Source: Gymnopus androsaceus JB14 (Eukaryota > Basidiomycota > Agaricomycetes > Agaricales > Omphalotaceae). Taken from it: a DNA stretch of 27,588 nucleotides. This document shows, piece after piece, positions 20,389 to 27,588 of this stretch (position 1 is its first letter; every line of letters begins with the position of its first letter). The notes below the pieces were generated by a model that was not told the DNA's origin, did not search any database, and saw only the letters and a program-made list of their open reading frames with translations. A program made the position numbers and the translations under genes. The DNA lies in NCBI GenBank assembly GCA_009733575.1, contig ML769985.1, positions 1-27,588 on the forward strand, read 5' to 3'.

Positions 20389-21790
20389 TCACTTCCTAAT
20401 CTTAGTGAGGTTCTTGTAAGGCTGCCATGGTAGAGAGTGAAATATGGAGGCCAATATTTTTTGAGGTGCACTTGGGTGAGCTTGGTAAAACTCTTCAATT
20501 GCCTCAGCACTTGTATCCTTTACATCCTCCTCATTTTCCCAACTGTCATGTTCCTTGTCATACCCTTTCCATTGTACCAGGTACTGTAGCTTCTTCCAAC
20601 ACCCTTGTATCTGGCTGTCCAACACCTTGTCTACTTCATAAAATTCTTCCCCTTCCACTATTTCAGGTTCTGGTGGTGATGGGAGGATACCATTGACTTC
20701 GTTGCCTTTCCAGGGTGAAAGTCAATGGATGTGGATGTTATCATGGATTTTCATTCATGTGGGAAGGGCTAGCTGGTATATATATATTCCTGTTTGTTCT
20801 GTTACTTCAAATGGGCCTAACCACTTGCTTCCCAACTTCCCATTCTTCTGCCTGATCTTCACATTGTTGACCAAGAGCCATACTGGTTGCCCAACTTTGA
20901 ATGACCTGGTTGGTGTAGTGGGATCTGTCATTTGTTGCTTGCTCATTCATAGGGCTGCTTCTGCATCCTCCTGAGCATGACATAGGAGTTCTAGCTATTG
21001 GTCAATGGATTGGTATGCTTTCCAGACACCAATTGGGATTGTGAATTCCAGTGTATACCCATAAAGGACTTCAAACAGTGCTTGGTTGTGTGCAAAGTGA
21101 ATGTGCAAGTTGATGACAAACTCCACTGTTGGTAAGAGGTGGTCCCAGTCATCTTGTCAACAACTTACATACATCTGACTGTATCATTCAATTTCCTGGT
21201 TAGCTTGCTCTGTTTGTCTGTTGGTTTCTGGGTAGTAAGCTGTAGTGAGGGCTGATTCTACCCCTAGTTGTTTTAATAGTTGTTGCATGAAATCTGCTGC
21301 AAATTGGGGTCCTTGGTCAGAGATGAAACATCTGGGAAGACCATGCAGTTGGAATATTTCCCAATAATAGAAGTTGGCAACTCCTTCTGCAGTTAGGGTG
21401 GTTGTAGTTGGGAGGCAGTGTATCATTTTCATGTAGTGATCTGTGAAAGTGATAATGGCATTGTGGCCATCCTGTGTCATGGGTAGTTCTCCAATTAGGT
21501 CAACTTCAATGTCCTGCCATGGCCCTGCAGGTACTGGCAGAGGTTGAAGCAGCATGGACTCATGAGGATTGAGGTGTTTCCATTGACAGGTATCACACCC
21601 TTCCACATACTTGTCCACAAACGATTGCATGTTTTGCCACCAGAATTGTTGGCTCACTAGTTCTAGAGCTTGATGCTTTCCAGGATGTCCAGCAGTTGGG
21701 GCATTGTGACATTGTTCCGTCACTGCCCTGTGGAGTTCTGTGTCTGGTGGAACATTGATTCCTGTCTATGGAGTTGACTGCATTCCTCAT
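20389..21790 (-). pseudogene. Ty3/gypsy chromovirus integrase and chromodomain remnant
   Basis: In order: the end of the zinc-binding domain ([16 protein letters not shown] and CDTCQWKH), the integrase core with D in [10 protein letters not shown] in FISDQGPQF and E in [15 protein letters not shown], a GKL-type segment (VWLLVNNVKIRQK, KWLGPFEVTEQTG), and a chromodomain (YEVDKVLDSQ, LQYLVQWKGYDKEHDSWEN) ending in TGA at 20389-20391. Chromodomains direct such elements to heterochromatin. The reading is continuous apart from stops: TGA at 21184-21186, 21157-21159 and 20947-20949, all where Arg fits, and TAG at 20995-20997. Reverse transcriptase and gag are absent; homologous reading fades beyond about 21790. 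The sequence has very few CpG sites, consistent with an old, methylated relic. Confidence 0.88.
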
Positions 21791-22121
21791 AAATTAAAAC
21801 ACTTTCACTCGCTCAATTTGTTCAAAGCTTTCTATGTAAACAAGTACACTGTCCATCATGCCAATGAAATTTTGTTTGAATGATTTTTTGATTCTTGCTC
21901 CTGGCTGAAGTAGTCTCACTGCCTCTGGCAGGCTCAGCATTCATCAGAAACTGCTTAGAAAGTCCAATCGGATGAATGGGTAAACAAGGGCATGGCATTT
22001 GTTTATCCCCTCTTTTCAAGTCCTATCTGTCATCTACCAGAGCAGTGACAGGGCATGCATCCTGATGAAAAGTGCATAATAAAGCTATCTTATTGCAACT
22101 ACCTTTTAATTTCTCTTTCTT
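21791..22121. other. Gypsy flank, unresolved
   Basis: Minus-strand frames of up to 65 codons (21822-22019) may be a decayed part of the region between RNase H and integrase, but no motif is clear enough for a call. Confidence 0.3.
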
Positions 22122-22477
22122 TTGAGCCCTAGTACTGATTTGAATGCCAAAGATGTCACTACCCTTGTTGAGCCCACAACGCCCCCCAAAAAAACACATT
22201 CAATGGAGAGTAGCTTACGAGACCCAAAGGTTATGTGCTGTCACATTAAATTTTGTAGCCCCGGATGGATTGTTGGTTCAGGTGGGCTGAAAATATGGCT
22301 CTTGCAAAATATGCAAAGAAGTTGGAGAAGGAAATACAACACCTATGCCATGAACTCCAGTCTATGCAAGTGCAGGTGATGAAGTGTTATTCAGATATTT
22401 TGGAGGAGTCCCAAATTCTTAATGAGGCTTTACTTTTTGAAAACCATGCATACAAGAGCATTTATGACTCGGATTAA
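22122..22477 (+). CDS. Possible coiled-coil protein fragment
   Basis: Not recognised. The first frame reads SPSTDLNAKDVTTLVEPTT; a second frame from the ATG at 22265 reads MALAKYAKKLEKEIQHLC then HELQSMQVQVMKCYSDIL and ends IYDSD-TAA at 22475-22477. Heptad-like spacing suggests a coiled coil. Joining the two needs a shift or a short intron around 22200-22260. It might be the last exon of a host gene or a retrotransposon gag fragment; support is compositional only. Confidence 0.3.
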
Positions 22478-22811
22478 AGTTTTCAGTTTTTGTACTACTA
22501 GTACTAAAGTCTTAACTTGAACTGTCATATAAATCTGTGTAAATATTGTGAGTGACAAAAGGTATGAGAGAAATATGATTGCATAGCAGATGAAAATACA
22601 TGAGATCTTGAGTAGCAAGAAGTCACAACTATTTTAAGGAATACTGCCAACCACTACCTCAGCAATGAGCAATAATTCATGACAAGTGGAAGAGAGTAGC
22701 TTTAATCTTTTGTCAGTGACTAGTTCCCCTCAACATGAGGTACCAGGCATCATGACTCAGACTAAGCACAAGAAACAATGAAGGGAAGAGAAATGAGATG
22801 ATATTGAGAAC
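22478..22811. other. Intergenic region, nothing seen
   Basis: AT-rich, no open frame with motifs, no clear repeat structure. Confidence 0.5.
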
Positions 22812-22813
22812 TA

Positions 22814-23054
22814 CATCAGCAAAACCTGTATTTTGCATTTTAATTCCCACAGCGATACTTAAAATTCCCAGCGCTGGCCAGCACTTGCCAGTGCTGTCAG
22901 AAATATAAAATCATATGTTATTTCCAAATAAGGTAATTTTGCGGCCTCTGGGAGCTTCTGGGAGCTCCCTCCTGCATCGGCCGGACCATCTGAGTGCTGG
23001 GAACTCTGGACAGTTCGCTCAAGCACTGCCTACGTCATACAGGTTTTGCTGATG
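22814..23054. mobile_element. 241-bp MITE with perfect terminal repeats and TA flanks
   Basis: Left end CATCAGCAAAACCTGTAT and its exact complement at the right end (18 bp, 20 counting TA), with TA at 22812-22813 and 23055-23056. The interior is GC-richer than its surroundings and has short internal inverted motifs (CCAGCGCTGG, GGGAGCT). No coding capacity. The form fits a non-autonomous TA-target element. Confidence 0.8.
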
Positions 23055-23056
23055 TA

Positions 23057-23340
23057 AGAGGTATTGATGAGATCAAAGCTAAAGACTACTATTACAACTA
23101 TGACCACCATATATACTAAAGTACTAAACCCTATGCTCAGTGCCCTAGATCCTATACATCTGATAACAATGTGCAAAACAAGTAAAACAACAGTGTAGAT
23201 AAAAATAAGTCATAAGAGATTAACAGTCACACTGCCAATAATTATGCTTCACCCTGACTGAAACATTATGAGAAATAAATCATTTCAATACACATGCAAA
23301 ATGTACTTTTTTAGAAAAATAGTAAAAATGAATATTACAA
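23057..23340. other. Intergenic region, nothing seen
   Basis: AT-rich sequence with no motif-bearing frame and no repeat recognised. Confidence 0.5.
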
Positions 23341-23754
23341 TTAACTTCTGAAGGAATTAAATTCAGACCTTCTGAATTTTTAACTTTATGCAGATGTCCA
23401 AAAGAATAGGTTTCAATTGAATTCTGAAAATAACAGTTTCAGTGTGGAATGAATGCTTTTATTGCACAATAAGTGTGAACATAATTGTTTCGAAAAATCT
23501 TTAGCCTGGTTGCTGAAAGATAATACTTCAATTCTCAGCCCAAAACAGGCCGCCGCCAAATCAGACATTGAAAGGCATTTTTTCAGTGGGAAATTGAATT
23601 AATCTTCAAAACAACTACCTTCGCTGTTATTGTGAAAGCAGAGCTTTCAAGTCTGCATTAAAACTATTGTTTTCAGAGTCCATTTGAAAACTCTTCTTTC
23701 ATAAGTCAGTGTAAATTCAAAAATTCAGAAAGTCTGAATTTAATTCCTTCTTAA
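23341..23754. repeat. Imperfect 414-bp foldback, possible old MITE
   Basis: The arms near 23341-23390 and 23713-23754 match in inverted orientation around GAAGGAATTAAATTCAGAC and CTGAATTTTT. Weaker inverted similarity continues inward (about 23411-23440 against 23655-23690). TTAA stands at or next to both outer ends, which could be a piggyBac-type target, but the arms differ by a 5-base offset there, so borders and class are unsure. No coding capacity. Confidence 0.5.
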
Positions 23755-23780
23755 GTCCATTGAATTATTTATTTTATGTA

Positions 23781-24294
23781 CTCGGGCCCACGGAAAGTAA
23801 CGGCCTGGCCATGCCCCTTCCCCTAAGAACAGTGAATATCTTTTGAAGATTGCAATATTTTTACATCAAACAACTTGTATTCTTCATCTGCTGCATGTAC
23901 TCCCTTGATTCCATGCACTGGGATCAGGGAACCGTGTGAATTCCTTGCTTAATTCAGGCAATAAGATTTTTGGCAGTTTTGCATTGACTCCTCATACCAC
24001 CTTCTATTTTTGAGTAAAAATTATGGAAAAATTGGAACTCCCCATTTTTAATATCTGGCTGTTCATGTGTAAAAAAATCCAGGGACAGAAGGAAATATGT
24101 AACCTTGTACAATTTTAAGATCTTACAATTTGCTAAATATAGCAGCTAATTTGCAGAGGCATATTTTTTCAAGGCGCAAGAACAATTTCATTGAATATGT
24201 AGACCAAGTCCATAACTTGAATGAAGTGAAAATATCCATTGTTCAAAATTTACAAGCAAAAAAGTGATGGGCCATCACTTTCCGTGGGCCCGAG
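23781..24294. mobile_element. 514-bp MITE sharing terminal repeats with the adjacent Tc1-like element
   Basis: Left end CTCGGGCCCACGGAAAGT and right end its complement, about 25 bp with two mismatches, flanked by TA at 23779-23780 and 24295-24296. The core CCCACGGAAAGTRA is also the end of the Tc1/mariner element at 24440-26265. No transposase frame is present, so it is probably a non-autonomous relative mobilised by that family. Confidence 0.8.
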
Positions 24295-24592
24295 TATCTG
24301 TCTGAAAAAGTACATTTCACTTATACATTGAAATAGTTCACTTCCAATAACACTTCAGTGTGACTTTGGCATTGTGAGTACTATATGTAGCATGCTAGCA
24401 TGAGCTATGATCATGATCAACAATCATTGATTGAATGTACTTGTACCCACGGAAAGTGATAAGCAGGTAGCTGGCAGCTTCTTTCAATTTTTTCATATCA
24501 CTTTTGACATACTCTCATCATCACTACATCCATCTTATGTACTCCAATTTTTTTTGGGAAACAATCTACTCTAATATAACACCACTTGCTAT

Positions 24593-26192
24593 TCATAATC
24601 TTGTGTGCCCTCCATTTGCCTTCAAGACAGCCTCAAAAATCTTATCCATATAGTTGACATACATACTTGTCAATGTCTTTGATGTCTAGCTCCTCCCAAA
24701 CCTGTCTCACTACTACAGTAAGTAGGGTTTCCAGATACAATACAATTCAATTTATTTGACCTAAATCCAATAAACTGTGAATTGCACTGATACATAAAAA
24801 ATATGAACTGACATAAACCATGTACTTGTACCAGTACAATTAGTGAATTGATGCAATTTATTATGATACATCTGATTTATATTAGTTCCAGTTTAAAACT
24901 GATATAGACTAGTTTAAACCAATTTACACCATACCAAATTGCAAGAAGCTATAAAAAGATACTGAATAGTAGCAAGTGAAGTTCATACTCTCAATGAATT
25001 TCATGGTCTACACACCACTTATCCTGTAATGAAGCAAAAAGTCTTTGAAAGAAATGTATCCTACAACTGCATTTTGTATTGTTTAGTGAGTAACAGTCAA
25101 AAATATGCCAGTTTAAATTGGTATAAATCAGTTTAAATTGGTACAAGTTTGTACCAATATGAATTGGTTTATACCAGTTTATGTATTTTTTGGATCTTCA
25201 ATAAATCATGAATTGCACTGAGTTTAAATTGTGAATCAGTACATCTTTACCCAGTTTATTTTTTGATACAATTCAATGCAATTTATGATTTATTTGCAGT
25301 TTATTAAATTGTATCTGGAAACCCTAACAATAAGCTCTCCTACAGATGATGGACAATGCCTTGAGCCCTCAGGTGAGTTTTAAGCTTGTGCCAGACCGGT
25401 TCAATGGGACTCAAGTCAGGTGAAGATGGCAGTTGTGGGAAGATGAAAATGCCATGGCTGTTGAGCCATTTGAGGGTGGTTTTTGCCTTGTGACTCAGTG
25501 CACCATGCTGCTGAAAGTACACACCTTTCCTCTCTGACTCCATATCCTTCCAGAAGTGCAGAAAACATCCCTGCAAGACCTGGTCCTGACATCTTTTTGC
25601 ATTCATTCCACCACCCTTCCCTCCCAGATATTCCAGCACCAGTAACAGCCATTTTCTACCCTTCATTAGACCATGGCACGGATGTTAGACTGCTTGAATG
25701 TTGGTACCAAGCAGTCATCATCAAATTCTTCATCTGCACAACACATACACCTGGCCATTCAAGTCATCAAGATAAACATAACTTTCATCAGACCAGATGT
25801 CCTTTGTCCAGTAAAAACCCTCATGATCTTTGCCCATGCTTCCCTTTTGTGCTTTTGTGCTTTTTACAAGTACACCTTCCTAGCAATGAAATAATGGTAC
25901 CCTTCAGTTGCAAGATGTTTGCAACAGTGGTTGCACTCAAGCAGTGTCATGCCATTTCCAATGTCTTGGAGAGGAGTTTGGTGGCTGTCTCGCACTCTTC
26001 TGACCAGTTCCTGTTGGATCTACAAGTTTGGTTTTTGGTTGAACTAGTCACTTGGTATTTCTACCAGATTTTTCTAGCAGTGCCAAATGGAATATCAGCG
26101 ATTTTGGCAGCATCAGGCATGGGTTTTCCTGCCTGAAGGATACCAATAAATCTGTTCTTCAACTTTGGGGAAGCATGCTGAGTATGAGCCAT
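24593..26192 (-). pseudogene. Tc1/mariner (DD34E) transposase, inactive
   Basis: ATG at 26190-26192 opens a helix-turn-helix start (KLKNRFIGILQAGKPMPDAA, KIADIPFGTARKIW), then a TAG. Later pieces are in different frames: LVRRVRDSHQTPLQDIG, WSDESYVYLDD with the first catalytic Asp, and FQQHGALSH, where the second catalytic Asp is His (CAT for GAT), then SSPDLSPIEPVWHKLK with Glu 35 residues after it, giving the DD34E spacing. The C-terminus (VWEELDIKDIDKYV, then GGHTRL-stop at 24593-24595) lies beyond the nested element at 24725-25324. A TAG at 25340-25342 precedes the insertion point. The enzyme would cut and paste the element at TA sites; this copy is dead by stops, shifts and the lost Asp. 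Confidence 0.87.
24725..25324. mobile_element. 600-bp MITE nested in the Tc1 transposase gene
   Basis: Terminal repeat GGGTTTCCAGATACAAT and its complement (17 bp), flanked by TA at 24723-24724 and 25325-25326. Very AT-rich, with many internal copies of TTTAAA, AATTGCA and TTGGTAC motifs in both orientations. Removing it with one TA joins the transposase frame across the site (LLLLTVVVRQVWEEL), which confirms both borders. It inserted after the host Tc1 copy had arrived. Confidence 0.85.
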
Positions 26193-26267
26193 AGTAGTAG
26201 AATTAATTTATTATACAACATAATGAAACTCTAATCCCTGGCCTGTCACTTTCCATGAGTACCAGTA

Positions 26268-26479
26268 TAGTAACCATGTGTAAGTATAAGATGGAAAAAT
26301 GTGTCAAGATAATAAAAAAGTAAACAAAGATAAAGAAAGGAGAATGATAAAGAATATTTCATATGGCATAGATAAGGTAATTGGTTGTAACAATAACTAT
26401 GGAGATGTATACAACACAGACCCCAGACTAGACTAAGTAATTGAAGATAGAAGGTTATTGCAAATTCAGAGTCACCTCT
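26268..26479. other. Intergenic region, nothing seen
   Basis: Short AT-rich interval between the Tc1 relic and the stop codon of the next minus-strand gene; it probably holds the 3' end of that gene. Confidence 0.45.
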
Positions 26480-27305
26480 TCAATGCAAAAGATGTCCAAG
26501 TGAGCGTGCCCAGAGACCTGCTAGCGCTAGTAATCCTACACCATCACTTCTACTGTCATCTCCAGCTCCCACTGTGCTTGCACTCACAGAACCCACAGCT
26601 ACATTCTCCTCTAGCACATTTGCACACATTTTACTTGCACTCACACTCACATCTACATCTGTTGTTGTGCTCATAGGTATTAGCATCAGGTGATTCCTCC
26701 TCCTTTCCAGTATATTGACATCAGGATTAACCAAGAGTGCAGATGCACTGGCTGCCTGTGATATACTCATCATTGCACTGGAATTCAAATTTGGTATTGG
26801 TGTACTCCAACCATTGACCAATGTCAGCTTTGTAGGCATGTTATTCTGTTTCATGGTCAACTTTGAGCATGGAAGATACTCCCTGTCTGGGTTGGTTTGA
26901 GATAGTGGAAGTGGGGGGAGAGAAGGATGATAAGGAAGCAGGATGATGTGCATTTGAATTTGAATGTGAGTGTGAGAGAGAGTGGGATTTGAAAGACTCA
27001 AGATCAGATCCAGCTCCAGCCTTGCTGAATCAGTAGACTTACTTTTTTGAAGCTTTGACTCTCTAGCTTTCTCCAAAAAAAAACCCAGAATGTTTGAGTC
27101 CCTTTGAGTTGACCCCATTCCCTATGTGAAAGTCTAAGGTTGGACCTAGACTAATGGATGTGGGTGATCCATGGCCTTTGGATGTGGATGATGTGGGCAG
27201 AGGAGGGATTGCAGATGCAGACACCTTCATCACTGGCTTGGCTGTGGATGTCTTGTCAGAAGAACGTATCTCTTCAAACCGGTCACTGTCATAGGTAGCA
27301 GTGAG
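26480..27305 (-). CDS. Last exon of an unrecognised Ser/Pro-rich protein gene
   Basis: Reading starts after a CTCTAG acceptor at 27306 with LTATYDSDRFEEIRSSDKTS, continues through a low-complexity Ser/Thr/Pro region (PPLPTSSTSKGHGSPTS) and SLGPTLDFHIGNGVN to a run of nine T at about 27075-27083, where the frame shifts. With eight T it would join the 200-codon frame that follows (EKARESKLQKSKSTDSARLE, TLVNGWSTPIPNLNSSAMM, VNPDVNILERRRNH) to the stop at 26480-26482. No domain, signal peptide or membrane helix is clear. The frame is otherwise open over some 270 codons, unlike the surrounding relics. Upstream exons lie beyond the window behind the intron-like tandem repeat at 27306-27588. It is probably a host gene, with the T-run shift either a real defect or a sequencing error. 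Confidence 0.5.
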
Positions 27306-27588
27306 CTAGAGATGTAAGAAGGGATGATGGTCAGTGGAAATGAGACAGGAGGGGGATTGGGAGTGGACTCACAGACTGGAGGTGGGAAAGGATGACAGTG
27401 AGTGGAAGTGAGAGACTGGAGGTGGATTGGGGGTGGACTCACTCTCTGGAGATGTGGGAAGAGGATGACAGTCAGTGGAAGTGAGAGACTGGAGGTGGAT
27501 GGGGGTGGACTCACTTCCTGGAGAGGTGAGAAAAGGATGACAGTCAGTGGAAGTGAGAGACTGGAGGTGGATTGGGGGGTGGACTCAC
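27306..27588 (-). repeat. Tandem array of four intron-like units, 70-74 bp period
   Basis: On the minus strand the array has four units, each starting GTGAGTCCAC, holding CACTGAC (or a close variant) about 25 bases before its end, and ending CTCCAG or CTCTAG. Units span 27306-27372, 27376-27442, 27446-27514 and 27518-27588 (67, 67, 69 and 71 nt) and are separated by single triplets reading GAA, AGA and TCT in transcript order. Each unit therefore has donor, branch site and acceptor of a normal fungal intron. It may be spliced as separate introns with 3-nt exons or as one long intron. The window ends at the donor of the first visible unit, so more may follow. Confidence 0.8.

Larger units (their letters stand above)
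24440..26265 (-). mobile_element. Tc1/mariner element, degenerate, with a nested MITE
   Basis: Ends are imperfect inverted repeats: 24440 onward reads CTTGTACCCACGGAAAGTGA and the right end read backward reads CTGGTACTCATGGAAAGTGA. TA lies outside both (24438-24439 and 26266-26267). Taking out the nested element and one TA leaves 1224 bp, the normal length of a Tc1 element with a single transposase gene. Transcription is leftward. Confidence 0.85.

Noticed and set aside
25483..26136. 217-codon plus-strand frame
   Set aside because: It is antisense to the Tc1 transposase, whose motifs read on the minus strand; the frame is open by chance in CpG-poor sequence.
27230..27514. 94-codon minus-strand Pro/Ser-rich frame across the tandem repeat as a protein
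   Set aside because: The frame is better explained by intron-like units with donor, branch and acceptor sites; it does not join the downstream exon frame without splicing.

Overview
The window is a repeat-dense stretch of fungal nuclear DNA, most likely from an Agaricomycete (Basidiomycota). The grounds are short spliceosomal introns (about 45-75 nt), a Plavaka-like transposase of the kind common in that group, a Ty1/copia element, a chromodomain gypsy remnant and many TA-flanked inverted-repeat elements. No bacterial features, tRNA, rRNA or CRISPR were seen. All calls come from reading translations and repeats by eye; no database search was possible.

Layout. 1-4168: 3' part of a broken copia retrotransposon with its 3' LTR. 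4169-5373 (-): an unrecognised coiled-coil gene split by a 227-bp inverted-repeat element. 5501-10885 (-): the larger 3' part of a Plavaka-like transposase gene, interrupted at 7884-9807 by a TA-flanked insertion that carries a decayed GH16 glucanase fragment. 10886-11688 and 13923-14725: two near-identical 803-bp elements in opposite orientation. Between them lie a clean three-exon gene of unknown function (-) and, on the plus strand, the missing 5' end of the same Plavaka gene. 15483-16018 (+): small secreted-protein gene. 16260-16767: inverted-repeat element. 16803-18789 (-): aldo/keto reductase gene lacking its 5' end, with a 676-bp foldback element in one intron. 19143-19897: inverted-repeat element. 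20083-21790 (-): integrase/chromodomain remnant of a gypsy chromovirus. 22814-24294: three more inverted-repeat elements. 24440-26265: Tc1/mariner relic with a nested element. 26480-27305 (-): last exon of an unrecognised gene, preceded by a tandem array of intron-like units running to the window end.

The host-like genes (coiled-coil, secreted protein, reductase, Ser/Pro-rich gene) do not form an obvious pathway; the window is mainly a record of transposition. The most notable structures are: (1) an inversion between the two 803-bp elements, supported by swapped 2-bp target duplications and by the Plavaka frame reading through when the inversion is undone on paper; (2) a 70-74 bp tandem repeat in which each unit looks like a complete intron and units are separated by 3-nt potential microexons; (3) in-frame stops in three unrelated transposons that are nearly all TGA where CGA (Arg) is expected, pointing to CpG deamination; (4) several TA-target elements whose removal on paper restores an interrupted reading frame.
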